Made by a program: the position numbers and the translations under genes. Source: Bacteroidota bacterium (lineage in GTDB: Bacteria > Bacteroidota > Ignavibacteria > Kryptoniales > JAKASW01). From it: DNA of 64,000 nt. Each line of letters starts with the position of its first letter. Within the stretch, counting starts at the first letter, position 1. Positions 9,125-18,843 of this stretch are shown one piece after another. The stretch is taken from the NCBI GenBank assembly GCA_021845665.1, contig JAJZVO010000012.1, positions 1 through 64,000 of the forward strand. The letters are read 5' to 3'. The notes under the pieces are model-generated. The model saw only the letters and a list, made by a program, of their open reading frames with translations, ran no database searches and was not told the origin of the DNA.

Positions 9125-10261
9125 TCATCTCAATTCATCATACAGAGTCCGCAGGAGCGTCGATCCGTAGTCCGAGCTGAGGGACCAGAACATGACTCCT
9201 CCGAGGCCGCGGGCTTTGATGTATTCACATTTGTCGCGCAGCGACTGTGGATCGTCGTACGAAATAAAGACACTGTCAGCCCTATTGAAAAGATAAGGGA
9301 CACAAGAAGTGGAGTCCCAATAACGGACAAAGCCGTTCTTGTTTATATAGTTCTCGACGAGATTAGCGTAAGTCGCGTTGATCGGCGGTACTGTCGGCCG
9401 GCCGGGTTCGTAGAGACCGTTGAAGGCGGTCGAGTCGACGTGCCATGCATGTCCGTAGAACGGAACGCCGAGCACTAACTTCGACGGCGGCACGCCCGCG
9501 GCTTCGAATTCCTCGACAGCTTTGTCGTCAGAGCTCGGATGCGCATCTCGTGGATTTGTGAAGAGTGGTGCGTTGTTCCCCGCAAGCGAGTCGCCCCCGG
9601 GGACGCTCATGTCGTACGTCATGAGGTTTATGAAATCAAGATATTTTGAATCTTCCGACATGTCTGTATGCTTAAGGTAATCCCCGAAAGCGCCGGCAGC
9701 TATAGTAACGAGATAATGCTTGCCGGTCTTCATCCCGAGGTCATCGAGTGCCACACGCAGTCCTGCAAGAAGGGCCGTGAAATTTTGTCTGTCTTCGGGA
9801 CAATGCGGATTACCGGCTCCCGGCAATCCTGGATATTCCCAATCGATGTCGATACCGTCCAGATTGTTCTTTTGAATGAACCTGACCGCACTCTCGATGA
9901 ACTTTGCCCTTGTTTCGCCGGTCAGGCACATATTCGAGAATCCCCGAGACCATTCCCAGCCGCCTACTGAAATGAGAATCTTAAGATTCGGGTACTTTCG
10001 TTTGGCCTCGTTGAGTACCCTGAAATTCTCCGTATCGTTCCTGAAACCTTCTACGATTGTGTCCCCCTTGATATTCGCGAATGCGTACAATAGATCCGTC
10101 ACCATTCCCAGGTGCAGCGAATCTGGATTAACGATACTATCTCCTTCGAACAGATAGCCTACAACACGTTTCCTGGTTTCAGCTTTCTTTTCCAGTTCAG
10201 GTGTACTCGCGCACGAAGCGAGAATTAGCCCCAGCAGGGCCACAGCGATAGCGATCCGCAT
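9125..10261 (-). CDS. GH18 chitinase-like lipoprotein
   Basis: Glycoside hydrolase family 18 enzyme predicted to cut beta-1,4-GlcNAc chains at the cell surface. The 378-residue product starts at the ATG at 10261, preceded by GGAG. The signal reads MRIAIAVALLGLILASCAST with the lipobox cysteine at residue 17. The SxGG strand motif is ILISVGGWEW (Ser98). The catalytic motif is DGIDIDWE with acid Glu142. The later barrel motif is FINLMTYDM, and MFWSLSSDYG lies near the C-terminus, all in family order. An upstream in-frame start at 10381 adds 40 residues before the signal and is rejected. NagA (30852-32060) could process the resulting GlcNAc-6-phosphate. Confidence 0.92.
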   Translation of the reverse strand: MRIAIAVALLGLILASCASTPELEKKAETRKRVVGYLFEGDSIVNPDSLHLGMVTDLLYAFANIKGDTIVEGFRNDTENFRVLNEAKRKYPNLKILISVGGWEWSRGFSNMCLTGETRAKFIESAVRFIQKNNLDGIDIDWEYPGLPGAGNPHCPEDRQNFTALLAGLRVALDDLGMKTGKHYLVTIAAGAFGDYLKHTDMSEDSKYLDFINLMTYDMSVPGGDSLAGNNAPLFTNPRDAHPSSDDKAVEEFEAAGVPPSKLVLGVPFYGHAWHVDSTAFNGLYEPGRPTVPPINATYANLVENYINKNGFVRYWDSTSCVPYLFNRADSVFISYDDPQSLRDKCEYIKARGLGGVMFWSLSSDYGSTLLRTLYDELR

Positions 10262-10842
10262 GTCAACTCCATTTTGAATTCTCAATCGAGAACAATCTAT
10301 CATGCAAGCGGCGCTTTCACAAGAAAGTCTATCTGGAGACAAAAGAAAGCGGAGGACTGAAGAGCGACAACCCCTTGTCACTCCGTCCTCCGCGTATATG
10401 GCTTTATGATATTATGCTTAGGGAGAAGCACTCTTAGCCAAAAAGTCTCGACTGTATGTCAATTGACCCTGGGGATCATAAAGGCTCTCACTCTTCGAAC
10501 GAACCTTATGCCGCTCCCGGGTCATTACTTATTTTTATGTATTACTACCTTCAACAGCCATGCCGATTTCCACATGGGCCTGTTTCACCGGATATTCCGG
10601 CTTCTGACGAATCTACTCACCCCCAAACGGTGCCACATTCGTGCCCATTGATTCGCGTGGGAATACGTAACGAGTTGAGGCGGCAACAGTTGGAATCGAC
10701 TCATTGATGTGGCTACTTGCAGAAGCGTGGCACCCCTCTTCGCATCAACCTATCATAAGCACATTCGGAACCACAGAAGCAAGCATGGCCCACTATCGAC
10801 AATGGTTGGACTATCGAGCTCTTCGCGCGCCACACATTGCCT
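10262..10842. other. Intergenic stretch between TonB receptor and chitinase
   Basis: About 580 bases without a convincing gene. A 9-bp inverted repeat, GCGGAGGAC (10349-10357) and GTCCTCCGC (10385-10393) with a 27-base spacer, lies upstream of the chitinase start. It may be a weak hairpin. Short plus-strand frames here lack any family signal. Confidence 0.4.
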
Positions 10843-13221
10843 TCAGAAGTCGACGCGGGCGCCGATGTTGAAGTATCTCGTCGAAAGCAGGTCGGGTATT
10901 GGGACCGGCTGAGGGCTTTCCTGAGGTATGAAGTACCACGAATATGTCACGACGTTCCTGTTGTCGAACACATTGAATACGTCCGCCGTCAGTACCAAGT
11001 TGGTCGCGATGGCAAGCGGGAGTTTGTATGTCAATCCCATGTCGACCCGGTAATACCATGGATAAACTTGGACCTGGCTGAAGTCGGTAACCATTTGTGG
11101 GTTGTTTGTCGGAGAAGTACCTGGAGCATCGATCATAGGATGGTACAGGTAGCCCGTTCCGAAGAGGAGTCGCACGTGTGCCTCGGAGTTTCTCAACTGA
11201 GGCATGGCGTCCTGCAGAAAAATCTGTATCGTACTCGTTTGATCGAGGAGGCTTCTTTGGTATGCCGATCCGGGTGCGATGTTTCTTTGCTGGGCATTGA
11301 GGTAGTTGTAGCCTATGTACGTGTCCATCCCTTCGCTGAGCTTCCCCTCATATTCCAAATCCAAACCGTAAGCATATCCTTCGTAATTATTCGAATCGCC
11401 GTAGGAAAGCTGAAGCTGGTTGGTGAAAGTATACGGTATCAGGTCGCTGAGTTTTTCATAAAATATCTCAGCCATGAGGCTCGAGTTATCATGAAGCGTG
11501 TTATCGTACCTCACTACATAATGTATAGCCTTTTGCGCCATGAGATTTCTTGCGACCGCCGGGCTCTTGTCTCTCGTTTCATAGAAAGATGGAGGCTGAT
11601 AATAGTACCCCCATCCGACGCTTATCGAGTTAGAGGCGTTGGGCTGAAACAGAGCGCTTGCACGAGGAGAGAGAAGAAATTGGCCGTTGAAATAATCCTT
11701 CAGGGCCCTGATGCCTGCATTAACATTCAGTCCGCGGGTCAACTCCACTTCCTCACTCAGGTAGGACGAAACGGTATTGAAGACAAAATTCTGTTTCGAA
11801 ATCGCCAACTGAGGGGGGCCGGTAAGTCCCGTGTATGAGGTCAGCTCATCCAGCGAGTTATTCATCCCGGAAGACTTCACGGTAATGCCTGCCATGGTCT
11901 TGCGAGTCCCGTAATTGGATACATAGTCGGTTTTGAATTCGATCCGGTTCATCAATAGAGAGTTGTCAGCGAAGTTATAGCCGGATTCGAGGAAACTCAT
12001 CGCCTGCGGATTGTAAGCGTCGGGGATGTAATATACGCTCGAAGTGAGATTCTCGTTGTAATCTTCTCTGTCCGAATACAGTCCCAGCGATGTGGATATA
12101 CTCGAATGCGAATCGAATCGAGATGTTAATCTCAACCCCAGAAGGTTCGAGTTGTATGTATAGTTGTTCCCGCCATTAAACTGGAGATAGATTTGCTGGA
12201 AGTTGAACCATTCGCCGTACTGGAAGTTTCCCGTCCAGTCCTGCGGTGTCAGGTCGAAGCTGTTCTTCGCAGTTATGAAAAGGAGATCCATCCTGACTTT
12301 ATTCGGGAGAGTATATGAGCCGAAGATCTGAAAATCGCTGTACCGCGGCATATAATTTCCTTTTGTCTGGAGCACTCCAGTAAACGAGGTGGGATAAGCG
12401 TATCGAAAGCCGGCTATCCAGTTAAATCTCCCTATCCGGTCATGAAGCGTGATCCCTGTATTCAGAAGACCGGCATTCACTTCCCCGCCGAGGACGGAAT
12501 CTTCATTGTTCCTGTAATTGACCTCCAGAACTGAAGACATTTTGTCACCGTATTGCACCGGAAAGGCAGCGTTGTAAAACTTGAAATTCCTGACCATGTG
12601 CTCATTTATCAACGACTCGCTCTCCTGTATCCCTTTCTGCGCAAGATATGGCTGGTAAATCTCGAAGCCGTCCAGGTATATGAGATTGTCGTTGAAGTTC
12701 TGGCCGTTAACGTTATATGTACTTGTCAACTCATTATTTGAACTAACTCCCGGCAGTATCGTCACGCTCCTCAGCACATCTGAGAACAGGTTCGGCATGT
12801 ACTTGAGGTCTTTTTCTCTCACCATGTAAATGCTCGGGGAAGTCGTAAAGCGATCGGCTTTCACGATGACTTCGCTTGCAGTATACACACTCTGCACAAG
12901 CGCAACTTTCAACGCAGATGGTCCGACTTCCCTGTCAACGTGAACTTCCACGGACTCCGCTTTGTACCCGACGTAGTCAAATCTGAATTCATACTTACCC
13001 GGGTTCAGATAGATGACGAAATTGCCAAGACTATCCGTTACAGCACCGTTAGAGGAATTTTCTACGAGTACATTCACACCATAAAGCGGCGCCTTCGTGG
13101 CGCGATCATAGACATGTCCCCTGACCGCGACCAGGTTTGTTTGTGCGTCAGCCGCTAACGAATTCAATCCGATGAGTAAAGCGATCATTACGATCAGCTT
13201 TCTCAACCAAGTATCCCTCAT
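10843..13221 (-). CDS. TonB-dependent receptor with carboxypeptidase-like N-domain
   Basis: Outer-membrane, TonB-driven importer of 792 residues. The ATG at 13221 has a strong AAGGAG four bases upstream; a start 16 codons earlier is possible but lies before the signal peptide (MRDTWLRKLIVMIALLIGLN). Order: signal, CarboxypepD_reg-like beta-sandwich (VRGHVYDRATKAPLYGVNVL ... GNFVIYLNPGKYEFRFDYVG), plug (MPNLFSDVLRSVTILPGVSS, NLIYLDGFEIYQP), then a 22-strand-type barrel. It ends in aromatic TRYFNIGARVDF, typical for barrel insertion. The substrate is unknown; it precedes the chitinase on the same strand with a 580-bp gap, so coupling is uncertain. Confidence 0.9.
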   Translation of the reverse strand: MRDTWLRKLIVMIALLIGLNSLAADAQTNLVAVRGHVYDRATKAPLYGVNVLVENSSNGAVTDSLGNFVIYLNPGKYEFRFDYVGYKAESVEVHVDREVGPSALKVALVQSVYTASEVIVKADRFTTSPSIYMVREKDLKYMPNLFSDVLRSVTILPGVSSNNELTSTYNVNGQNFNDNLIYLDGFEIYQPYLAQKGIQESESLINEHMVRNFKFYNAAFPVQYGDKMSSVLEVNYRNNEDSVLGGEVNAGLLNTGITLHDRIGRFNWIAGFRYAYPTSFTGVLQTKGNYMPRYSDFQIFGSYTLPNKVRMDLLFITAKNSFDLTPQDWTGNFQYGEWFNFQQIYLQFNGGNNYTYNSNLLGLRLTSRFDSHSSISTSLGLYSDREDYNENLTSSVYYIPDAYNPQAMSFLESGYNFADNSLLMNRIEFKTDYVSNYGTRKTMAGITVKSSGMNNSLDELTSYTGLTGPPQLAISKQNFVFNTVSSYLSEEVELTRGLNVNAGIRALKDYFNGQFLLSPRASALFQPNASNSISVGWGYYYQPPSFYETRDKSPAVARNLMAQKAIHYVVRYDNTLHDNSSLMAEIFYEKLSDLIPYTFTNQLQLSYGDSNNYEGYAYGLDLEYEGKLSEGMDTYIGYNYLNAQQRNIAPGSAYQRSLLDQTSTIQIFLQDAMPQLRNSEAHVRLLFGTGYLYHPMIDAPGTSPTNNPQMVTDFSQVQVYPWYYRVDMGLTYKLPLAIATNLVLTADVFNVFDNRNVVTYSWYFIPQESPQPVPIPDLLSTRYFNIGARVDF

Positions 13222-13598
13222 AGTCTCCTTGTTCTCGAGAGTTCGGACCACTTCACTTTTAGGAATCACAACAAAAAACGCGTAACAAAGAGACGGGCTA
13301 TTCAGACCTCTGGAAGGATTTGATTAATGGTCACAACGCAACGACGGCACGTTGTCGATGAATCACGATTGCCCACGGAACCGGTCGGGCGGGGGCGAAT
13401 TCCGAGAATTCCGCTGTTTCTATCCAATTCTGTTCGTGCTTCACGTATCATTTGTATCGAAAGCTATTCAATCGCCATCGAAGAAACAATGTCGGACAAC
13501 TATGCAAAATCAGGACAGACTTGACTGGCTTCCAATATGTTTCGACTCACGACTTTTCTTATCTTGTCTCTACCACACACTCACGGAGACGACCGATC
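13222..13598. other. Divergent intergenic region
   Basis: About 375 bases between the divergently read TonB receptor and the DUF2835 gene. I see no promoter box that meets the TAnnTTTG pattern and no RNA gene. Short overlapping frames on the plus strand only become protein-like at 13599. Confidence 0.4.
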
Positions 13599-13823
13599 AT
13601 GAAGAGTTACAAGTTCCATCTTGACATTTCCTCCGACAAATGCCTGGAGTATTATCGCGGAACAATCCGGAATGTCAGGGTGCAGCTCCCAGACGGTTTT
13701 ACAATACAGATACCAGTGTCGCTTCTCAAACGATACATCGGTTCAAGCGGCATACAGGGGGAATTTGTCATGACGTGCGACGATGACCTGGGAAACGCCA
13801 AACTCCGAAGATCGACGGAGTAA
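13599..13823 (+). CDS. DUF2835-family small protein
   Basis: Small soluble protein of 74 residues, MKSYKFHLDISSDKCLEYYR onward, followed by LPDGFTIQIPVSLLKRYIGS and GIQGEFVMTCDDDLGNAKLR. The pattern (aromatic beta-strand, YYRGxxxxVxVxxxDGxxIQxPxxxLxxxI, GIxGxFxMTxDxxxxxxxLxR) matches DUF2835, a family of about 70-80 residues of unknown function best known from Gammaproteobacteria. The start is preceded by GGAG twelve bases upstream; longer frames from 13452 add an unrelated-looking extension. It stands alone, convergent with glpD. Confidence 0.7.
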   Translation: MKSYKFHLDISSDKCLEYYRGTIRNVRVQLPDGFTIQIPVSLLKRYIGSSGIQGEFVMTCDDDLGNAKLRRSTE

Positions 13824-13881
13824 GCCACGATCATAGACTACCGGAGTCGTTCTGAAACGCTTGGTCAACCGGATTTGACTT

Positions 13882-15501
13882 TCAACTGACCAGGTAATCT
13901 CTTGCAAGATTTACGTAAGCCGAGATCTGATGGACTTTCCACTCTTTTCCGTAGCCGAGTTCATCCGCGACAAGATCGGCGACAACCGGTGCCATCTCGA
14001 TACTCGCCTTTGCATCGAGGAGAAGCGCACGGGTTCTCCGGGCAAGGACATCTTCGACACTCCTGGCCATCTCGTGGCGCACGTGCCATACAACTTCTCC
14101 CTTTAGATACGGCAGGACCGGATGGATACGCTCCCCGAGATACGGTCTCTGGGAAATCAGCCTTTCAATCTCAGCACCATCTGAACCGTAAACGTAGAGA
14201 ATACCTTCCTGTTTCGCACCGGTGATTCCGCCATGAATTATGAGATTCTCAGTGACGCTCGCGCGTTCCTCCAGCCCGGCTACAAGCACGGCCTGATCGA
14301 CCGTATCCTGCCCCATTTTTCGATAGGTGGTCCATTTACCGCCAGCGATCGTAACGAGTCCTGAATCCGACACGAGCAATACGTGGTCGCGTGAGATATC
14401 CGAAGTCTTTTTCTTGACGTCGCTCTTTGCGAGCGGGCGAAGCCCGGCAAACACACTCTTGATGTCCGAGCGTTTCGGATCTTTCGCCATGTACTTCGCT
14501 GCATGGCGAAGTATGAATTCTATTTCTTCGTCAAGCGGCTTCGGCTCGAGAGACGCAGTCTTCATCGGTGTGTCGGTCGTCCCGACCAGAACGCGATCGT
14601 GCCACGGGACGGCAAAAAGCACTCTGCCATCTTCGGTCTGGGGAACCATGATGGCTGATTCTCCGGGAAGGAACTCTTTGCCGAGAATGATGTGGACCCC
14701 CTGACTGATAGCCACCATCTCGGGAATCTGCGGTTCGTCAAGCCTTCTTATCCGGTCGGCGAACACACCCGTAGCATTCACAGCGACGCGCGCGCTTATC
14801 TTGTACTCTCTTCCGGTTTCGCGGTCCACGGCAATCACTCCGTTTATCATGCCGCCCGATTTCGTCAGCGCAGTCACAGCCATATAGTTAACAGCCATTC
14901 CGCTCAAATCATACACAGTTTGGGCGAGATTAACTGCCAACCGCGAGTCATCGAATTGCCCATCATGGTATGTCACTCCTCCACGAAGACCGTCCGGTTC
15001 CACATTTGGGATGCGGTCGATGGTCTCCTCCCTGGAGATGAATCTCGATGGACCGAGGCCGAGTTTTCCAGCGAGACGGTCGTAGACTTTGAGCCCCGCG
15101 CCGTATAAAGGCTCATGCCACCAATCATAATTTGGAACCACAAACGACCTGTTCAGGACCAGATGAGGTGCGTTCTGCTTCATCAAGCCCCGTTCTCTCA
15201 GCGCTTCGATAACTAACGAAACATTCCCCTGCTGAAGATATCTTACTCCGCCGTGAACCAGCTTGGTGCTCCGGCTGGATGTCCCTTTCGCAAAGTCATG
15301 TTGTTCCAGAAGCAGCGTCTTGTATCCTCTCGATGCCGACTCGACGGCGGTGCCGAGCCCGGTCGCGCCTCCACCGATGATCACGATCTCCCATTCCTTC
15401 CGTTCGGACTCCAACCTTGATATAATGTCTTCACGCCGCAAAATCATTTTTCGCTTCTCTTCCATCCATTCCCTCGCTCTGTCCACGGCTTGGTCCTGCA
15501 T
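13882..15501 (-). CDS. glpD: Aerobic glycerol-3-phosphate dehydrogenase
   Basis: FAD-dependent, membrane-associated oxidation of sn-glycerol-3-phosphate to dihydroxyacetone phosphate, passing electrons to quinone. The dinucleotide fold is EIVIIGGGATGLGTAVESAS (FAD-binding GGGATGLG at about 43-50), followed by the family block GTSSRSTKLVHGGVRYLQQG. A conserved FAD-region motif GGKWTTYRKMGQD lies near residue 390, and a C-terminal GlpD helical domain follows. The length of about 539 fits the family (B. subtilis GlpD is about 555). The start is uncertain: ATG at 15501 is chosen, a TTG at 15510 and an internal ATG at 15447 are possible, and none has a clear ribosome site. I see no glycerol kinase or GlpF gene nearby. 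Confidence 0.9.
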   Translation of the reverse strand: MQDQAVDRAREWMEEKRKMILRREDIISRLESERKEWEIVIIGGGATGLGTAVESASRGYKTLLLEQHDFAKGTSSRSTKLVHGGVRYLQQGNVSLVIEALRERGLMKQNAPHLVLNRSFVVPNYDWWHEPLYGAGLKVYDRLAGKLGLGPSRFISREETIDRIPNVEPDGLRGGVTYHDGQFDDSRLAVNLAQTVYDLSGMAVNYMAVTALTKSGGMINGVIAVDRETGREYKISARVAVNATGVFADRIRRLDEPQIPEMVAISQGVHIILGKEFLPGESAIMVPQTEDGRVLFAVPWHDRVLVGTTDTPMKTASLEPKPLDEEIEFILRHAAKYMAKDPKRSDIKSVFAGLRPLAKSDVKKKTSDISRDHVLLVSDSGLVTIAGGKWTTYRKMGQDTVDQAVLVAGLEERASVTENLIIHGGITGAKQEGILYVYGSDGAEIERLISQRPYLGERIHPVLPYLKGEVVWHVRHEMARSVEDVLARRTRALLLDAKASIEMAPVVADLVADELGYGKEWKVHQISAYVNLARDYLVS

Positions 15502-15841
15502 TGCCGTCAATCACTTCGCTCACTCGATCGCCATCTCAGGCAAGAACTGTCCCGCAACCTCACAGTGCTCCCCAGACTCGTTGATTCTACTCCTATATAA
15601 GATTACGACTCCTTTCAGGATATGCCCCGCCGGATACGCCCGATTCCGCATTCAATACAAATTGTGCGCCATAACGACTATGTCCGGAATTGTATACCCT
15701 CTGAATGTCGACACGGGAACCAAACATCGTGATGAACGTTAACGACTTACGACTCCGAAGTTAACCATTATTTAATTTGCTTAAACTGCCGATATACTTC
15801 ATTATTCATCAAATAAAAACATTCACCTAACAGGAACTGTC
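15502..15841. other. Divergent promoter region, glpD / phosphoesterase
   Basis: About 340 bases between two divergent genes. The half next to the phosphoesterase is AT-rich (15750-15835) and is the likely promoter zone. I find only near-matches to TAnnTTTG (for example TTTAATTTG near 15773), so no box is assigned. Confidence 0.4.
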
Positions 15842-16828
15842 ATGAACAAAGTCTTGCCTTTGATCCTCGTCGCGATTGTTTCGTTCGGATTTTCCGGAAA
15901 ACGCGCGACCGGGACCTGGATTCCGAAATCTGTTTACCTCCCGAAATACTCTCACATAGTGCTGGTGATTGAGGAAAATAAATATTACTCAAGAGTGATC
16001 GGGAATAAGGACGCACCTTACATCAGCAACGTACTGGTGAAACGCGGAGCAAACCTGACACGCATGTTTGCCGACGAGCATAACAGCGAAGGGAACTATT
16101 TCTGGATATTCTCCGGCTCGAATCAGAACGTAGGCCATCACGACATGACTCCAACTCGGCTGAACAATCCGAAGTACCCATTCATGGCACCTAACCTGGG
16201 CGAACAGCTAATGAAGGCAGGATATACCTTCAAGGGTTACGCCGAAAGCCTCCCTGCGATCGGAGACACAGTATCGTGGGCCGGCAAATACGCCAGGAAG
16301 CATGTGCCATGGATAAGCTTCGGAAATCTCCCCCAGGGGAAAACCGAAGCCACGTCGTGCAATCTTCAATTCAAACAATTCCCGGGGGACTTCAACAAAC
16401 TCCCGACTGTTGCCATCGTGATTCCCAACCTGATCGACGACATGCATAGTGGAAAGCGCTCGATGCGTGTCAAGGACGGGGACACATGGCTGAAAGACAA
16501 CATCGGGAAGTATTACGAGTGGGCAAAGACTCATAACAGCCTTCTCATCATCACCTGGGATGAAAACAGCGACTGGTCACATTTCAGCGGCCTGACGAAC
16601 CCGGCCAGCAAAGACCGGGATATTCGTAACAGGATACCCACAATATTCGCAGGCGCGCACATCAAGCATGGGAATTACCGGGAAGGTAAAGGCGTCACGC
16701 ACGTAAATCTTCTTCGAACGATCGAGGCAATATACGGTTTGCCTAGGGCCGGATACCAGCAGAAGTACGCCCTTAAGGACGGGATCTCGAACGACCGCAT
16801 AATCAGCGACATCTTCAGCCGAAAGTGA
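15842..16828 (+). CDS. Secreted phosphoesterase (PF04185, acid phosphatase/phospholipase C-like)
   Basis: Exported phosphoesterase of 328 residues with signal peptide MNKVLPLILVAIVSFGFSG. Family motifs in order: SHIVLVIEENKYYSRVIG (metal-ligand EEN), FADEHNSEGNYFWIFSGSNQ (His/Ser-rich active-site region), LLIITWDENSDWSHF (metal-ligand DE) and a C-terminal THVNLLRTIEAIYGLPRAGY. PF04185 members hydrolyse phosphomonoesters or phospholipids; the substrate here is not determinable. A ribosome site AGGA lies upstream of the ATG. A second PF04185 domain occurs in the propeller fusion at 19063-21444. Confidence 0.87.
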   Translation: MNKVLPLILVAIVSFGFSGKRATGTWIPKSVYLPKYSHIVLVIEENKYYSRVIGNKDAPYISNVLVKRGANLTRMFADEHNSEGNYFWIFSGSNQNVGHHDMTPTRLNNPKYPFMAPNLGEQLMKAGYTFKGYAESLPAIGDTVSWAGKYARKHVPWISFGNLPQGKTEATSCNLQFKQFPGDFNKLPTVAIVIPNLIDDMHSGKRSMRVKDGDTWLKDNIGKYYEWAKTHNSLLIITWDENSDWSHFSGLTNPASKDRDIRNRIPTIFAGAHIKHGNYREGKGVTHVNLLRTIEAIYGLPRAGYQQKYALKDGISNDRIISDIFSRK

Positions 16829-17084
16829 AGTGAGAGAGCATTAACCCGGCGCCCCGCTCTGCGAAGACTTAGCCTTCACTTAAGTTGTTCGTCGCAACTC
16901 TACGAAGTCTCTGACGACACCCGGATACGCTTTAGGAGACATTCACTTTACATCTCGTTTGGCGGGGCGGCGACACATCGCGAAAGAAAGACTCGATGTT
17001 TGCCTGAACGAGCACGGATCACTAACTTGGACTCGGTTGACAAGAACTTAAGCAAAGTCTATCACAGTTTCAGAGGAGTAGAGG

Positions 17085-18074
17085 ATGAAGAAACTCGCAT
17101 GGGGAATTCTAAGCACTTCCAAATTTGCGGCAAGAGCGACCATACCCGCGACCCAGAAGAGCAAATATTCGGAAGTCGTGGGCATCGCTTCCCGTGACAA
17201 AGAGCGTGCGGCCCGGCTGGCGGCGCAGTTGGGCATACCAAAGACGTACGGCTCCTACGAGGCTCTACTATCCGACCCCGGCATAGACATTATTTACAAC
17301 CCCCTCCCGAATCACCTTCATGTCGATTGGACACTTAAAGCTTTAGGTGCAGGCAAACACGTACTGTGTGAAAAGCCCATTGGCCTTAACTATGCCGATG
17401 CTCGTCGCCTCGAAAACGTGGCAAAAGAATTTCCGAAGCTGAAGGTGATGGAAGCATTCATGTACCGTCATCATCCGCAGTGGAAGAAAGTGAAAGAGAT
17501 CGTGGAGGAAGGGACGATAGGTCAAGTAAAGGGAGTGCATGCGCTCTACTCTTACTACAATGACGATATCTCGAATATCAGAAACAAGGCCGATATCGGC
17601 GGAGGTGGGATGCTCGACATCGGATGCTACTGCGTGTCGCTTTCGAGGTTCGTGTTCGGGCGCGAACCCGAACGGGTACTGGGGCGTCTAGAACGGGATC
17701 CAAGAACGCGGATTGACCGGTTCGCCGCAGGAACGCTCGACTTCGGAAATGGAGTCGCCACCTTCTCCTGCGGGACTCAGCTTCAGCCGTATCAACGCGT
17801 CAATATACTCGGCACAAAAGGAAGAATAGATCTCGAGATACCATTTAATGCGCCGAACGACCGGCCGGCGAGGATCAGGCTTCAAAGAGGCGGCCCAGTC
17901 GAGGATATGCAGTTTGAAGTCTGTGATCAGTACACGATCCAGGCCGACCTTTTCGCGGAAGCGATCATCAACGACACGGATGTCCCCACCCCGATAAGCG
18001 ACGGGATAGCGAACATGAAGGTCATCGACGCGGTATTTGAAAGCGCCGACAAGAACAGCTGGGTGAACATCTAA
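17085..18074 (+). CDS. Gfo/Idh/MocA-family NAD(P)-dependent oxidoreductase
   Basis: Cytoplasmic sugar or cyclitol dehydrogenase of 329 residues. The Rossmann N-domain starts WGILSTSKFAARATIPAT, with IDIIYNPLPNHLHVDWTLKA and the catalytic-lysine motif GKHVLCEKPIGLNYADARR. The C-domain has VMEAFMYRHHPQWKKVKEIV, GGGGMLDIGCYCVSLSRFVF and the sheet segment RVNILGTKGRIDLEIPF. This pattern resembles D-xylose/glucose-fructose oxidoreductase-like members. The ATG follows AGAGGAGTAGAGG. Location next to phosphoesterases and glycan genes fits sugar metabolism, but the substrate is unknown. Confidence 0.9.
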   Translation: MKKLAWGILSTSKFAARATIPATQKSKYSEVVGIASRDKERAARLAAQLGIPKTYGSYEALLSDPGIDIIYNPLPNHLHVDWTLKALGAGKHVLCEKPIGLNYADARRLENVAKEFPKLKVMEAFMYRHHPQWKKVKEIVEEGTIGQVKGVHALYSYYNDDISNIRNKADIGGGGMLDIGCYCVSLSRFVFGREPERVLGRLERDPRTRIDRFAAGTLDFGNGVATFSCGTQLQPYQRVNILGTKGRIDLEIPFNAPNDRPARIRLQRGGPVEDMQFEVCDQYTIQADLFAEAIINDTDVPTPISDGIANMKVIDAVFESADKNSWVNI

Positions 18075-18091
18075 AGCGATTTCACCCCGCC

Positions 18092-18298
18092 TCACTTCAA
18101 AGTCATCATCTTACGTGTTGCAGCGTAATCACCCGCCCTGATAACGTAGAAATAAACTCCGCTGGCGAATCGGTCCGCATCGAAATTAACCTCGTAATAT
18201 CCGGCGCTCTGCTGTCGGTGCACAAGCGTCGCCACTTCCTGACCTATCGCGTTGCAAACGTTCAGGCTTACAAGCTCTGCTTTCGGAATGCTGTACAT
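18092..18298 (-). pseudogene. Orphan T9SS C-terminal sorting domain
   Basis: The 68-residue product is only the tail of a secreted protein: SIPKAELVSLNVCNAIGQEV, then ATLVHRQQSAGYYEV, then NFDADRFASGVYFYVIRAGD and ending RKMMTLK. This is the type A T9SS sorting domain seen in full on neighbouring glycan enzymes, lacking the conserved NYPNPFNPTT entry strand and any cargo. Upstream in frame is unrelated sequence. I infer the 3' stub of a deleted secreted gene. It lies 18 bases past the convergent oxidoreductase stop. Confidence 0.7.
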
Positions 18299-18432
18299 TA
18301 AGACAAAACCGCGGCCGAAATCCGCATGGAGTCTCCTTTCCCAGGATAAACACTAACCTTAGCTTTGAAAGAGTTTATGCAGGGTCTGTCCGAATCGCAA
18401 CCAGTACCGCATTTTGTTCACAGGGCCCGGGT

Positions 18433-18843
18433 CTATCTGATGGATTGTTCCCTCCCAAGTATCCAGCATCTCTCATTATTCGTGAAACCGATATGACGAT
18501 AATACTCGTTGGCGGCAGGTGCGGCGACCAAAATGAGTTTACATTTTTCCCCAAGCCTGTTTTGAGTCTCTGCAATCAAACGTTTGCCTATACCTTGCTT
18601 CTGATAATCGCTGTCCACCGCCAGGTCTGAAAGGTAGCAGCAATAGTAGAAATCAGTGACGCTTCTTGCCACTCCGACCAGCTTCTCCCCTTCCCATGCT
18701 GTCACGATCAGGTTGGAATTGTCCAACATCCCTTCGAGGCACTCAAGATCGTCGATAGGTCTTCTTTCACCCAGGGTGGAAGCGACCAACAGGCTCCTGA
18801 ACTGTTTGACGGTGATTTTCCGGTTTGTTATGTATTCTATCAC
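18433..18843 (-). CDS. GNAT-family N-acetyltransferase
   Basis: Acetyl-CoA-dependent acyltransferase of 136 residues. The acetyl-CoA-binding motif is SDYQKQGIGKRLI (Q/RxxGxG/A), preceded by YLSDLAVD and followed by ILVAAPAANEYYRHIGFTNN, a standard GNAT layout. The open frame extends to 18999, but the GTG at 18843 is preceded by GGAG and gives a normal-length protein starting VIEYITNRKITVKQF, so I chose it. The acceptor substrate is unknown. Confidence 0.8.
   Translation of the reverse strand: MIEYITNRKITVKQFRSLLVASTLGERRPIDDLECLEGMLDNSNLIVTAWEGEKLVGVARSVTDFYYCCYLSDLAVDSDYQKQGIGKRLIAETQNRLGEKCKLILVAAPAANEYYRHIGFTNNERCWILGREQSIR

Noticed and set aside
10837-11838. 333-codon plus-strand open frame
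   Set aside because: Antisense of the TonB receptor barrel, with no domain or ribosome site.
15760-15790. Possible TAnnTTTG box before the phosphoesterase
   Set aside because: TTTAATTTG is one base short of the consensus spacing, so I did not assign it.
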